From an uncultured Bacteroidales bacterium (GTDB taxonomy: Bacteria; Bacteroidota; Bacteroidia; Bacteroidales; UBA932), in NCBI GenBank assembly GCA_946405435.1, contig CAMJHF010000011.1, positions 32,703-96,702 of the forward strand: 64,000 bases of DNA. Reading direction: 5' to 3'. Below are positions 9,597 to 18,394 of the stretch, in pieces. The notes beneath the pieces were generated by a model. The model was not told where the DNA came from. It did no database searches and worked only from the letters and a program-made list of their open reading frames with translations. Position 1 is the first letter of the stretch. Each line of letters starts with the position of its first letter. The translations under genes were made by a program, and so were the position numbers.

Positions 9597-9629
9597 CAAT
9601 CATAACTCAAATTGTATTCCAGTGACAAA
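9597..9629 (-). promoter_or_regulatory. Probable htpG promoter with adjoining palindrome
   Basis: Minus strand TTTG (9626-9629), 21 bases, TATGATTG (9597-9604), one mismatch from TAnnTTTG. The -33 element lies inside the 13-base palindrome TGACAAATTGTCA (9623-9635), a possible operator site. Confidence 0.4.
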
Positions 9630-9635
9630 TTGTCA

Positions 9636-11282
9636 TTATTTGTAGAGGAAGCGTTTGATGCTCATCTTGGGAGTCTTCTCGAACGGAGCGAGCACGGTTT
9701 CAACCTTGGCGATCTGGCTGTAGGCAGGCAGCTGGCGGTTGGATGCGGTGCGGATCTTCTCGGGGATGTCGGACACGCTTTCGCTGTCGAGCTTGTCGCG
9801 CTTGATGGAATCATTGTCCAGATACACCAGGGCAACGATCTTGCCGGCCCTGTCCACGACGACCGACTCGGCCACGTAAGGCTGGTTGTTGATGATTGCC
9901 TCAAGCTCCTCGGGATAGATGTTCTGTCCGTTGGCAGAAAGGATCATGCTCTTGGAGCGGCCCTTGATGAAGATGTTGCCGTCCTTGTCCATGATTCCAA
10001 GGTCGCCGGTGCGCAGGTAACCGTCTTCGGTGAAAGCGTTTGCAGACGCCTCGGGATTCTTGAAATAACCGATGGTGATGTTCTCGCCCTTGGCCTGGAT
10101 CTCTCCTGCAATGTGCTGGGGATCTTCGGAGTCGATGCGGACGGTGGCCACGTCGACGGCCTTGCCGCAGGAACCGGGGACGAACTTGGTCCAGTGTTCA
10201 TAGGCCAGCAGGGGACAAGCCTCGGTCATGCCGTAGCCGACCAGGTAAGGGAAGTTGATGCGCTTGAAGAGTTTCTCCACTTCGGGATTGAGAGGTGCGC
10301 CGCCCATGATGAATTCCTGGACTTCACCTCCAAAGGCCTGTACCAGACCGTCCTTAACCTTCTTATAAATAATATTGTTGATGCCGGGGATTTTGAGGAG
10401 CACCTTGACGATGGGCTTGTCGAGGGTGGGCTTGACCTTGCTCTTGTAGATCTTCTCCATTACCAGAGGAACTGTAATGAGAAGGTAGGGCTTGACCTCG
10501 GCAAATGCCTTGAGAAGGGTTGCGGGGGTCGGGGCTTTGCCGAGCCAGTAGATGGCGGTGCCGTTGCAAAGAGGGTAGATGAACTCGATGACCAGTCCGT
10601 ACATGTGAGCCATGGGGAGCATGGAGACCATCCTTTCGCCGGCAGGTACGTTGCGCTGGCTGTAGTCTACGTTGGCGCTGAAGTTATGGTAGGTGAGCAT
10701 GACGCCCTTGGGGTCGCCGGTCGATCCGGAGGTGTAGCTGATGGTGGAAAGGTCTTCCCAGTTGTCGGTGGGGAACACCACGTTGTCGGGGCCGTAGCCG
10801 TCCTGCCATTTCTCGTCGAACAGGTCGTCCATGGTGTCGTACACGGCCTTGGTCTGCTCGTCCTTGGCCCAGAGGCAGCTCCAGTCGTCGATATTCACGG
10901 CAAGCTGCAGAAGGGGCATCTTGGAGATGTCCATCTTCGCCCATTTGTCGGCGTTGGTGAAGATAGCTATGCTCTCGGAATGGTTGACCAGGAAGGATGC
11001 ATTTTCGGGAGTGAAGTCGGCCAGCAGCGGCACGATGACGGTTTCGTAGGTATTGACTGCCATGTAGGACATGCCCCAGCGGGCGCCGTTACGGGCGTAG
11101 AGGGCGATCTTGTCGCCTTTCTTGAAGCCGAGCTTGTCGAACACGAGGTGGAATTTCTCGATCTGGGTAGCCATCTGGCCGTAGGTGAAGGATTCGCCGC
11201 CGATGCTGTTGAGGGCGGACTTGTCCCAGTATTTGCGCGTCGCGTCCTGCAGGCGCTCAAGGTAATGAGGATAATTAGGCAT
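9636..11282 (-). CDS. AMP-forming long-chain acyl-CoA synthetase-like ligase
   Basis: A 548-aa member of the adenylate-forming family; starts at 11282 (MPNYPHYLERL) rather than the ORF-track start, since the extra residues cover the promoter. The P-loop SYTSGSTGDPKG is near residue 182, the A5 motif GYGMTEACP near 347, the A7 aspartate in YLRTGDLG, and the C-terminal hinge KGRSKSMI near 440. It should adenylate a carboxylic acid and pass it to CoA; fatty acid is the likely substrate by family, but not proven. It is monocistronic with its own promoter and terminator. Confidence 0.9.
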   Translation of the reverse strand: MPNYPHYLERLQDATRKYWDKSALNSIGGESFTYGQMATQIEKFHLVFDKLGFKKGDKIALYARNGARWGMSYMAVNTYETVIVPLLADFTPENASFLVNHSESIAIFTNADKWAKMDISKMPLLQLAVNIDDWSCLWAKDEQTKAVYDTMDDLFDEKWQDGYGPDNVVFPTDNWEDLSTISYTSGSTGDPKGVMLTYHNFSANVDYSQRNVPAGERMVSMLPMAHMYGLVIEFIYPLCNGTAIYWLGKAPTPATLLKAFAEVKPYLLITVPLVMEKIYKSKVKPTLDKPIVKVLLKIPGINNIIYKKVKDGLVQAFGGEVQEFIMGGAPLNPEVEKLFKRINFPYLVGYGMTEACPLLAYEHWTKFVPGSCGKAVDVATVRIDSEDPQHIAGEIQAKGENITIGYFKNPEASANAFTEDGYLRTGDLGIMDKDGNIFIKGRSKSMILSANGQNIYPEELEAIINNQPYVAESVVVDRAGKIVALVYLDNDSIKRDKLDSESVSDIPEKIRTASNRQLPAYSQIAKVETVLAPFEKTPKMSIKRFLYK

Positions 11283-11310
11283 TATTGAAATTGGTTTTGG
11301 TTTCCGGAAG

Positions 11311-11341
11311 CAAAAGTAAAGTCGCCGTCCTATTTTTGCAA
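11311..11341 (-). promoter_or_regulatory. Promoter of the acyl-CoA ligase gene
   Basis: Minus strand TTG (11339-11341), 20 bases, TACTTTTG (11311-11318), full match to the Bacteroidota consensus; 29 bases before the start. Confidence 0.7.
11331..11338 (+). promoter_or_regulatory. -7 box for the HAD hydrolase gene
   Basis: TATTTTTG is an exact TAnnTTTG match on the plus strand. It overlaps the divergent ligase promoter, so the two promoters may compete. Confidence 0.45.
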
Positions 11342-11356
11342 TCAAGGATATGGGTA

Positions 11357-11407
11357 TGTGGCGAATAATTCCGATATTTGTGGCGAATTGTTAATATTTG
11401 TGGCGAA
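11357..11407 (+). repeat. Three direct repeats TGTGGCGAA in the HAD gene leader
   Basis: TGTGGCGAA occurs at 11357-11365, 11379-11387 and 11399-11407, spaced 22 and 20 bases (about two helical turns). The last two copies share the longer block ATATTTGTGGCGAA. The array ends 6 bases before the HAD start codon. Confidence 0.7.
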
Positions 11408-11413
11408 AATTAT

Positions 11414-12256
11414 ATGAAAAAGAAACCGATTGTAGCCTTGATCTATGACTTTGACGGCACTCTTTCGCCTGGCAACATGCAGGAATTCGGATTCATCCAG
11501 GCGGTTGGTTCCACACCGGAGGAGTTCTGGCGTATGAGCGACAGCATCGCCATTGGGCAAGATGCGTCCAATGTGTTGTCTTATATGAAGTTAATGTTCG
11601 ATGAGGCCCGCCGTCAGGGCATCAAGCTCCGTCGCGAGGATATGCGGCGTTTCGGCGCCCATATCAAGTTGTTCGACGGAGTCAGGGAGTGGTTTTCGCT
11701 GGTCAACGAGTATGGCAGGACGCACGGCGTCCGCATCGAGCATTACATAAATTCGAGCGGTCTCAAGGAAATAATAGAAGGCAGTCCCATCGCTTCGGAG
11801 TTCAAGCATATTTTCGCCGGATCCTTCATCTACGACGAGGCTGGCGAGGCCGAGTGGCCTGGCATCGCTGTCGACTACACCGCCAAGACGCAGTTCCTCT
11901 TCAAAATATCAAAGGGCATTTTCAGCTCCCGCGACAACAAGCGGGTCAATGCCTCCATCGCCGATGACAAGAAGCGCATACCGTTCTCGCACATGATTTA
12001 TTTCGGAGACGGTGAAACGGACGTGCCCTGCATGAAAATAGTTGGAATGTTCGGCGGTAATTCAATAGCGGTCTACGATCCTTCTTCGGACAAGAAGCGC
12101 GCTTCCGCCCTCAAGCTCAAGCGTCAGGGAAGGGTAGCCTTTGCCACACCGGCTATTTATACGGAGCAGTCGCGTACATTCCGGGTTGTCTGTGCAATAA
12201 TAGACAAGATCAAGGCGGACAGCGAGTTGGAAAGACTGGCCAGGCTATCTGATTAG
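11414..12256 (+). CDS. HAD-superfamily hydrolase
   Basis: A 280-aa protein; the start at 11414 ([20 protein letters not shown]) gives the motif I aspartates DFDGT near the N-terminus. Motif II is HYINSSG near residue 112, and motif IV is [12 protein letters not shown] near residue 200. It is a Mg-dependent phosphatase-type enzyme of the haloacid dehalogenase fold; its substrate is unknown. The leader carries three TGTGGCGAA repeats that may bind a regulator. The 3' end overlaps folE by 12 bases (convergent). Confidence 0.85.
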   Translation: MKKKPIVALIYDFDGTLSPGNMQEFGFIQAVGSTPEEFWRMSDSIAIGQDASNVLSYMKLMFDEARRQGIKLRREDMRRFGAHIKLFDGVREWFSLVNEYGRTHGVRIEHYINSSGLKEIIEGSPIASEFKHIFAGSFIYDEAGEAEWPGIAVDYTAKTQFLFKISKGIFSSRDNKRVNASIADDKKRIPFSHMIYFGDGETDVPCMKIVGMFGGNSIAVYDPSSDKKRASALKLKRQGRVAFATPAIYTEQSRTFRVVCAIIDKIKADSELERLARLSD

Positions 12257-12832
12257 GTTGAGGAATTCGTTCCTTGTGCGGGACGAACTCAGGAAGATTC
12301 CGCTGAAGGCAGAGGTAGTGGTGACGGCGTTGGCTTTTTCTACGCCGCGAAGCTGCATGCAGGTGTGGTTGGCCTCGATGACCACGGCCACGCCGAGCGG
12401 GTGCAGCGCCTCATGGATGCAGTCGCGGATCTGTACGGTCAGGCGTTCCTGGACCTGCAGGCGGCGGGCGTAAGTCTCCACCACCCTGGCGATCTTGCTG
12501 AGGCCGGTGATCTTTCCGTTCGGAATGTAGGCGACATGGCATTTGCCGATGAACGGCATCATGTGGTGCTCACATGTGCTGTAAAGGTCGATGTCCTTCA
12601 CGAGTACCATCTGCTGGTACTTTTCGTCGAATATGGCCTTGTGTATGATCTCTATGCCGTTTTCGGTGTATCCTTTGGTGCAGAACTGCAGGGCTTTGGC
12701 CACGCGCTCGGGCGTTTTGAGCAGGCCCTCGCGCTGCGGGTCTTCGCCCAGCAGATAGAGAATTTCCTTTACATGCTCCGCTATCCTGGCAGTTGTTTCA
12801 GGGGAGTAAATATCTTCCTTTGTATAACTCAT
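12245..12832 (-). CDS. folE: GTP cyclohydrolase I
   Basis: Converts GTP to dihydroneopterin triphosphate, the first step of folate (or queuosine/pterin) synthesis. The 195-aa sequence has the zinc site [20 protein letters not shown] near residue 84 with its Cys and His ligands, [23 protein letters not shown], and the late Cys ligand in [11 protein letters not shown]. An exact -7 box (TACTTTTG, 12837-12844, minus strand) is only 5 bases from the start codon, so transcription may begin at or very near the ATG. Confidence 0.96.
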   Translation of the reverse strand: MSYTKEDIYSPETTARIAEHVKEILYLLGEDPQREGLLKTPERVAKALQFCTKGYTENGIEIIHKAIFDEKYQQMVLVKDIDLYSTCEHHMMPFIGKCHVAYIPNGKITGLSKIARVVETYARRLQVQERLTVQIRDCIHEALHPLGVAVVIEANHTCMQLRGVEKANAVTTTSAFSGIFLSSSRTRNEFLNLIR

Positions 12833-12854
12833 ATTGCAAAAGTACTTAAAAATA

Positions 12855-12884
12855 TTTGCACTTGAGAATTATTTTCTATATTTG
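12855..12884 (+). promoter_or_regulatory. Promoter of the DUF2795 gene
   Basis: TTTG (12855-12858), 18 bases, TATATTTG (12877-12884); strong match to the Bacteroidota consensus, 27 bases before the start at 12912. Confidence 0.7.
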
Positions 12885-12911
12885 CGCCCGAAACTCTAAA
12901 TGTTTGATGAT

Positions 12912-13133
12912 ATGTATTGGACACTAGAACTTGCCAGCAGCCTGGACGATGCTCCATGGCCGGCCACAAAAGACGAACTCATTGACTACGCAAACCGCTC
13001 CGGCGCCCCCGAAGAGGTCATCGAAAACCTCCAGGAACTCGAAGAGGAAGGCGAAATATACGAAACCATCGAGGACATCTGGCCCGATTATCCCACGAAG
13101 GAGGATTTCTTCTTTAACGAGGAAGAATATTAA
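12912..13133 (+). CDS. DUF2795 family protein; 3' end is the island insertion site
   Basis: A 73-aa acidic protein (MYWTLELASSLDDAPWPATKDEL) highly conserved in Bacteroidales and annotated as DUF2795; function unknown. I choose the second ATG (12912), four codons into the ORF, because homologs begin MYWTLEL. The helix-rich sequence ends FNEEEY. Those last codons recur three more times in this window (32807, 35652, 38754) and bound three accessory islands, so this gene's 3' end appears to be an attachment site. It is transcribed from its own promoter and ended by the hairpin at 13172. Confidence 0.85.
   Translation: MYWTLELASSLDDAPWPATKDELIDYANRSGAPEEVIENLQELEEEGEIYETIEDIWPDYPTKEDFFFNEEEY
13113..13133 (+). 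repeat. Attachment-like core copy A (native gene end)
   Basis: Codons TTT AAC GAG GAA GAA TAT TAA (FNEEEY-stop). The same 21-base block occurs at 32807-32827, 35652-35672 and 38754-38774, with differences only at third codon positions. Copy A with the 75 bases after it closely matches copy D and its flank. Confidence 0.85.
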
Positions 13134-13171
13134 GCCTATTAACTGACTGAAATACAGTTGATTAAAAGAAC

Positions 13172-13209
13172 AACACGGCAGAACTTAAGGGCTCTGTCGT
13201 GTTATTTTT
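13172..13209 (+). terminator. Intrinsic terminator after DUF2795 gene (copy A side)
   Basis: AACACGGCAGA (13172-13182) pairs with TCTGTCGTGTT (13193-13203), 11 bp with one G-U pair, followed by TTATTTTT. A near-identical hairpin follows copy D. Confidence 0.85.
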
Positions 13210-13442
13210 GCGTATTAAAGCGTAACGAAAAGCGTTATAAGTTATGCCATTTTTGGGGCCAATCATAGTCTTCAAATATGAAAGAAGAAGAGTAGTTTTG
13301 AGGCTGTCTGAAAGATATGCAAAGTTATGTTGGAATGGTAATCTGAGTCTATATGCTGAAAAATCTCCAGCAGTCACTTCAGGATGAGTATGTTCCGAAA
13401 ACTGGGCGTAAAGTCTAGACAGATATGCGATGTGTATAGTTC
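13210..13442. other. Non-coding left end of island 1
   Basis: No convincing gene. At 13241-13268 the motif GTTATGCC followed by TTTTGGGGCCAATCATAG resembles the GTCATGCC...CTGGGGCCAGACCATAG block found at the right ends of islands 1 and 2, so this may be a decayed element end. Confidence 0.4.
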
Positions 13443-14870
13443 TTACACTTTAGAAATTGTTCGGTGTCCTACTAAGTAGCAATATAAAGCTGAAGGCATA
13501 AACAACAACTGCTTTCCTTTATAATCAACAACACCACTCACGCTCTTAGATGTTACTATAGCTTCTGTGATCTGGTTTTTACTCATAAAGTCCTCAAGAG
13601 AAGTCAAGTCCCCCGGTTTACTGAAATAACGGTCACTCCACTTGATTTCCACAAGCCATTGCGGCTTAAGTTTAATATCGTCTAGCCTCACAATGTCCAC
13701 TTCGCCCTCTTTTTTCCCAACTTTCCAGTTGGCATAGAACAACTCGTATTCCCGTTGAAACCACTGTGCGAAGATAGCAGTTTCAACCATTCCGCCAAGA
13801 GCCTCATCCCCTTCCTTTAGGGGTGAAAACAAAGCACAACGCAGTGCTGGATTGGTCAGGTAGATCTTAAAAGCACTTACCCGTTGCATTTTTTTAGCGC
13901 AAACATCAATTTTATGGACGATTTTTATAAGAAACGCCGATTCTAGATATGTTAAATACTTCCTTAGAGTCTCCTTTTTAATATTCGATTCTTTTGACAA
14001 CGACTCATAAGAAAACTGTGATCCTGATCGATATGCTATATGAACAAACAAGCGATTCAACTCTTGAATGTCTTGAATGCCATACAGGCTTGGTAAATCC
14101 CGTAACAAAACTTTATCAACAATATCACTACGAATAAATTGACCGGGATTCTTTCTTATGGCTTGCGATAATGTAATCTCTGGATAGCCTCCATAGTTTA
14201 TATAATCAATATAATGCTGATTAAGAACATCTATATCAATGCTGTCGAATACTGATTGTTCCCGACCTTTCCAAATAATTGTTTTGGGACGGATTAAGTT
14301 ATCATAGTTGAGGAGATGTATGTACTCCTCAAACGTGAGTGGTGGGAGCATAAAATCGGAAAAACGCCCTGCCCCGCTCTCAATGCTTTTCACCTTTAAT
14401 GCAGCAGCTGCAGATCCTGATGCAATAAACCGAGATTGCCGATAACTGTCGGTTAAAGTCTTTAAGTGTATTTCCCAATCTTTGAGGTACTGTATTTCAT
14501 CAAAAATCACATAGTAGCCATTCGCATTATTATCTTGAAGAATCTCACGAGCATATGTAAATAAATCTTCTAAACCGATATTATTATAAATGGGGGTGTC
14601 AATAGAGAGATAAACAACCTTCTGAGGATTGATTCCGTCATTAATAAGCCTCTGTATTGTATGGAAAAGCATCACAGTCTTGCCGACACGTCTCGGCCCC
14701 ATAAGGATTATGCTCCTCCGAATATCAGGTTCACATAATAAACGATAGAAGGAGTCAAGATATAGTCGTGGCTGCATTTCTCTATAATCATCTTGAATCA
14801 TTCCAGTGATCCACCAAGGATTATCAAACCGCATCCTCGAAAGTATTTGCTCTTTTAAATAATCGTTCAT
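13443..14870 (-). CDS. AAA-family ATPase with DUF4143 domain
   Basis: A 475-aa protein of the AAA_14 plus DUF4143 type. Walker A is GPRRVGKT near residue 60 and Walker B is YYVIFDEIQYLKDW near residue 120. A winged-helix region follows, and the C-terminal part has GEVDIV...LVEIKWS, the nuclease-like core typical of DUF4143. Such genes are common singletons in Bacteroidota accessory regions; their physiological role is not settled. It has its own promoter, is AT-rich compared with the core genes, and is the first gene inside island 1. Confidence 0.9.
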   Translation of the reverse strand: MNDYLKEQILSRMRFDNPWWITGMIQDDYREMQPRLYLDSFYRLLCEPDIRRSIILMGPRRVGKTVMLFHTIQRLINDGINPQKVVYLSIDTPIYNNIGLEDLFTYAREILQDNNANGYYVIFDEIQYLKDWEIHLKTLTDSYRQSRFIASGSAAAALKVKSIESGAGRFSDFMLPPLTFEEYIHLLNYDNLIRPKTIIWKGREQSVFDSIDIDVLNQHYIDYINYGGYPEITLSQAIRKNPGQFIRSDIVDKVLLRDLPSLYGIQDIQELNRLFVHIAYRSGSQFSYESLSKESNIKKETLRKYLTYLESAFLIKIVHKIDVCAKKMQRVSAFKIYLTNPALRCALFSPLKEGDEALGGMVETAIFAQWFQREYELFYANWKVGKKEGEVDIVRLDDIKLKPQWLVEIKWSDRYFSKPGDLTSLEDFMSKNQITEAIVTSKSVSGVVDYKGKQLLFMPSALYCYLVGHRTISKV

Positions 14871-14889
14871 AACAAGTTCTATTTTGGTG

Positions 14890-14921
14890 CAAAAATAAGA
14901 GTTTTTTTGTTTATATACAAA
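14890..14921 (-). promoter_or_regulatory. Promoter of the DUF4143 ATPase gene
   Basis: Minus strand TTTG (14918-14921), 20 bases, TATTTTTG (14890-14897); exact consensus match, 20 bases before the start. Confidence 0.7.
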
Positions 14922-15007
14922 GTAAACATTAAAATAAGCATATTTAAAAGTTCTTAATCATTCTTTTTCGTGGAATTAATGGGATATTGGTTAAAATTGA
15001 GGCCTTA

Positions 15008-15748
15008 TTATCCCGTTTTCATGACCGTGTACCAGGTATCCTTGCCGTCGAAGAACTCTCCAGTCCTGTTCTTGCATATTGCTGTGCTGATAGACTCCGG
15101 CTCTTTTATGGGGCGTATTACAATCATCTCGCCCCTCTTCGTCATGTCCAACAGCTGTTTCTTTGTCGGCCCGTCGCTGTAGAACGGTCTGAACAGCTTT
15201 TCTTTCGTATTCCCGTCGGACATGTCGCCGGTCTTCATTTTTAGCATCTCAACGAGGAGGGAGGTCGCGTTATCGACGGTCAGGTATTCGACAAGATCCG
15301 ATGCGGCCTTTATCAGACAGTCTTCTTTTGCGAAGCCGTCGAAGTAGCCGTCGGTCACATTCTCCAGGTCGTCTCAGGTCATATTACTCTCGCCGAATAA
15401 CATATTGTCGTTGTGTTTGTCTAATGCGAGTATAGCAGATATAAGCGACATAAAAAAATATTCATTATCTTTGTAAAGTCGGGGTAACTCACGGCAGACA
15501 TATTTGATGAAAGTGTAAGCTTTTGTACTTGGACTGAAATCTGGAAAATTTACGAGATCAAGGAAGAAGGCAACATTCATCACTTGTATTGGCTGGTCGG
15601 CACGGCTCCGTGCTCCCTCAATACGAGTGTGGAGTTGTTCATTTGCTCTAAGGTTTTCCAGAACCCCACTACAGATAACGTAGAGCTCCACACTTTTGTT
15701 TTGTAAAGGAGTACAATTAATAACGTTTACAATATGAATATGAGACAA
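15008..15748 (-). pseudogene. Decayed gene split by an in-frame TGA
   Basis: Two minus-strand ORFs, 124 aa (15374-15748) and 116 aa (15008-15358), lie in the same frame. They are separated by one stop: ...GESNMT, TGA, DDLENVTDGYFDGF... No frameshift is needed to join them. The upstream part begins directly after another in-frame stop at the edge of the neighbouring plus-strand gene, so the 5' end also seems lost. I do not recognise the family; the joined product would be about 245 residues, helical in the first half. It could alternatively be two short genes, but the second has only a GTG start inside the continuous homology-like run. Confidence 0.6.
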
Positions 15749-17782
15749 TTAATCTGGCGATTTTGCTTCTCGATGGTCACCGTAGTGATCGGTGTAACCT
15801 GCTTTGCCCAGAACTATCACTTTGAAAAAGGGAAAACCTATTCACGGAATCGTTATATGCACGATGACGCATTCAAAGAATGGGTTGCCGGGATGAATGC
15901 AGGAGAATCCAGTTCTGCCTATATGGTCATTCTGTGTTATATGACGGAATTCGGAACGCCCAGAAATGTTTCTAAAGCTACGCAGGTAATGGATCAGTGG
16001 TATACAAAGGATGAAAGTATATGCCGTTGGGCTGCGTATTTTTGGGGGGCAATGGATTCTGGTGCTGTCGATTATGCTGGTCAGAAGGGGCTTAGATTTA
16101 ATGATCAAAGCCCGTATTACCACTATGCAGAACGTTATGGGTTGAAACCGGATTACAAGCGAGTATATAAGTACTCCACATATTCAGAGAAAAACTACAC
16201 TCCGAAAAGCAGACTTAGTAAACAGGAAAAGGACTTAGAAAAGATATTGTTGTCATATTGCTACTGGAAAGGTGTAGGAGGGGCTTCAGTCAATTTAGCA
16301 AAGGCTGTAGATTATACAAAAAATATTTACTACTATACTTCCGATGTGTTTCGACCTGGAGATGGAGATGAATATAATAGATCCAATCCCGATGCGATTA
16401 TTGGCCCTTGGGGGATTGCAACTTCAATGCTGGATGGAGTATCTTCACTTGAGGCTCTGGATAAGTGTCTGGAGGAGATAATTAATATTGGAGTATATAA
16501 TGGAACGGTCGATCAATTCAAGAATTATATTAATAATATCGACCGATTCGATCAGTATGGGGACTATAAAAATGATCGTTATTTCATTAAGAAATACAAA
16601 GAATCATTATCTGGAATTGAGAGTTCGCTTGAAGAGGAGGTTGAATCTCGTGTCTCGGAATTTCTCTCGAGTGTCTCTTCAAGTAACTGGGCAGAATGGA
16701 TTGAAGCATACATTGCTTTGCCAGAATTCGTCCGAAAGAGTTCCGATCTTCAAGATGGGATAAATGGTTTTTTGTATCGAAAACTGGGAATGGCCCCAGG
16801 CGCATTGAGTTATGCCGCTCCAGACTGGGAAGGATATCAAGAAGTAGAGAATAAGATTCCACATGAGATAAAATCTCAATGTCTATCATTGTGGATTAGC
16901 ACATTCCGGGCGGAAGAGAACAGAGATCATTATAGTGAGTATTACAAGGATTTGCCTTCTTCTTTCAAGCAGACCATTTCTGCATACTGCACAGACAGGA
17001 TGAATAATGAAAGGGTCTGGAATGACCCTGGATATCTGGAAGCTGCACAGGAGGCATTGTTGATGTCCGAAGATCCAAAGGTGCAGAGAAGAGCAAGAGA
17101 GATGTGGACGAAATATATGGTAGAGAATTTCTCAGATGGACAAATCGAAAATTATGAAAGCATCTTATCTGACGGACGTTTTTTTGATGATGGTTACACC
17201 AAGAAAAAACTGACGGACCGTTACAACTATTACATTGAGACAAGACAGAAGAATCGTGAATTCGAAGAACAAAGCATCATATCTTCTTTTGACGATGAGT
17301 TTGATTGGCCCAATTATGAGATTGCTCAAGAAATGCTTTATGGTAGCCCCCAATTGGAATCGATTAGGGATAAATATTTGAAAGCGGGGGAAACCATTGA
17401 GAAATACAAAAAGAAACTGAGTGCGCTTGATAATGAAAAACGATTCCTGCATACTGCTCAAGGCGACCAGGCCAAAGGATTTGACAAACGAATCGAAGAA
17501 GAAGCGGCTTTTGTCGATATTTTGAAGAAAGAAGATGCAGGAATCGTCACGCCAAGTGACTATGAGCTTTTTAAAGCTAAGTATCTTGCGGACCGTGGCC
17601 CGAGATCAGTAATGACATATGATGCTTATATTGCTGATTCTTATGCAATCGCGAGATTAAAAGAACTGAATCATCTTTCGACGAGCAAAGAGATAAAGGC
17701 CGTAAAAGCCCTGCCCGTTTCGTCGTATGTTTCCAAGATGATAAAAGAAGGAACAAAAAAGAAAGTGCTTCAGGAAAAGTAG
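15740..17782 (+). CDS. Exported protein with Sel1-like repeats
   Basis: A 680-aa protein beginning MRQLIWRFCFSMVTVVIGVTCFAQ, a signal peptide cleaved after FAQ. Segments such as ILCYMTEFGTPRNVSKATQVMDQW and YCYWKGVGGASVNLAKAVDY follow the Sel1-like repeat pattern; the rest is helical and charged, with KKLSALDNEKRF coiled-coil-like stretches near the end. Sel1 repeats mediate protein contacts; the role here is unknown. I prefer the second ATG (15740) over 15734. It is AT-rich and ended by its own terminator, so it is probably monocistronic. Confidence 0.65.
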   Translation: MRQLIWRFCFSMVTVVIGVTCFAQNYHFEKGKTYSRNRYMHDDAFKEWVAGMNAGESSSAYMVILCYMTEFGTPRNVSKATQVMDQWYTKDESICRWAAYFWGAMDSGAVDYAGQKGLRFNDQSPYYHYAERYGLKPDYKRVYKYSTYSEKNYTPKSRLSKQEKDLEKILLSYCYWKGVGGASVNLAKAVDYTKNIYYYTSDVFRPGDGDEYNRSNPDAIIGPWGIATSMLDGVSSLEALDKCLEEIINIGVYNGTVDQFKNYINNIDRFDQYGDYKNDRYFIKKYKESLSGIESSLEEEVESRVSEFLSSVSSSNWAEWIEAYIALPEFVRKSSDLQDGINGFLYRKLGMAPGALSYAAPDWEGYQEVENKIPHEIKSQCLSLWISTFRAEENRDHYSEYYKDLPSSFKQTISAYCTDRMNNERVWNDPGYLEAAQEALLMSEDPKVQRRAREMWTKYMVENFSDGQIENYESILSDGRFFDDGYTKKKLTDRYNYYIETRQKNREFEEQSIISSFDDEFDWPNYEIAQEMLYGSPQLESIRDKYLKAGETIEKYKKKLSALDNEKRFLHTAQGDQAKGFDKRIEEEAAFVDILKKEDAGIVTPSDYELFKAKYLADRGPRSVMTYDAYIADSYAIARLKELNHLSTSKEIKAVKALPVSSYVSKMIKEGTKKKVLQEK

Positions 17783-17806
17783 AGCTACGCCTATTGATTA
17801 TGGTTG

Positions 17807-17838
17807 ATCCCGTGCAAATGGTTGTGCGGGATTTTTTT
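17807..17838 (+). terminator. Intrinsic terminator after the Sel1-like gene
   Basis: ATCCCGTGCAA (17807-17817) pairs with TTGTGCGGGAT (17822-17832), 11 bp with two G-U pairs, then a run of seven T. Confidence 0.85.
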
Positions 17839-17869
17839 ATACTCAAACCGATCAGCTATATTCGCTGAC

Positions 17870-18241
17870 ATGATACACGAAGATGAATTGCCTGCCTTCA
17901 TGGAAGAGGTCAGAAGACGTGCGCTGCTCGCATGTGACAACAAGCCCGAATATGTGCGGGCATTACGGGAGAGCCCGACCTGGTACCGGTTCGGGAACGA
18001 CGAAATCGGCTACTGGAAGAACACCGGCTACAGGTACGATTTCTATGAAAAGCCTAACGAGTTCAGGGATATGATGATGCAAAACAAAATTGCCGCATAC
18101 CTGTCGGATAGGAGACAAGGTTGCAGCAATCTGATGGACTACCTTCCTTTACTGACGTTCAAGAATGAGAGAGAGGATGGGGAGTACCTGCATTTCTATT
18201 GTATAGAGGTTTTATGTAGAGATGGGCTCTATTGGCTGTAG
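17870..18241 (+). CDS. Hypothetical protein
   Basis: A 123-aa protein starting MIHEDELPAFMEEVRRRA. The ORF-track start lies inside the upstream terminator, so I use the ATG at 17870. It has no signal or membrane segment and no motif I know. A promoter-like TATATTCG lies 6-13 bases before the start. Its last 35 residues (YLPLLTFKNEREDGEYLHFYCIE) resemble the short ORF just downstream at 18263, so the two share an origin. Confidence 0.55.
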   Translation: MIHEDELPAFMEEVRRRALLACDNKPEYVRALRESPTWYRFGNDEIGYWKNTGYRYDFYEKPNEFRDMMMQNKIAAYLSDRRQGCSNLMDYLPLLTFKNEREDGEYLHFYCIEVLCRDGLYWL

Positions 18242-18262
18242 TTGTAGCACAAAATCATTCTC

Positions 18263-18394
18263 ATGACACGCGAGGAGTGGGAAGGATGGGGCAATATAGA
18301 AAAACTCCCTATCTTGTCGTATGAGAACGAGCAAGAACAGGGAGTGTTCCTTCATTATTATTTGATAGATGACCTCCGGTTTATGGACGTCTGA
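18263..18394 (+). pseudogene. Short paralog fragment of the upstream hypothetical gene
   Basis: A 43-codon ORF (MTREEWEGWGNIEKLPILSY...) too short for the ORF track. Residues KLPILSYENEQEQGVFLHYY align with YLPLLTFKNEREDGEYLHFY at the end of the previous gene. It looks like the C-terminal remnant of a tandem duplicate; a functional small protein is less likely. Confidence 0.5.

Noticed and set aside
9612-11288. 558-aa plus-strand ORF opposite the acyl-CoA ligase gene
   Set aside because: Antisense shadow; the minus-strand gene has all adenylation motifs and a promoter and terminator.
13162-13377. 71-aa minus-strand ORF after the DUF2795 gene
   Set aside because: It runs through the terminator hairpin and the decayed element end, and has no homology-like pattern.
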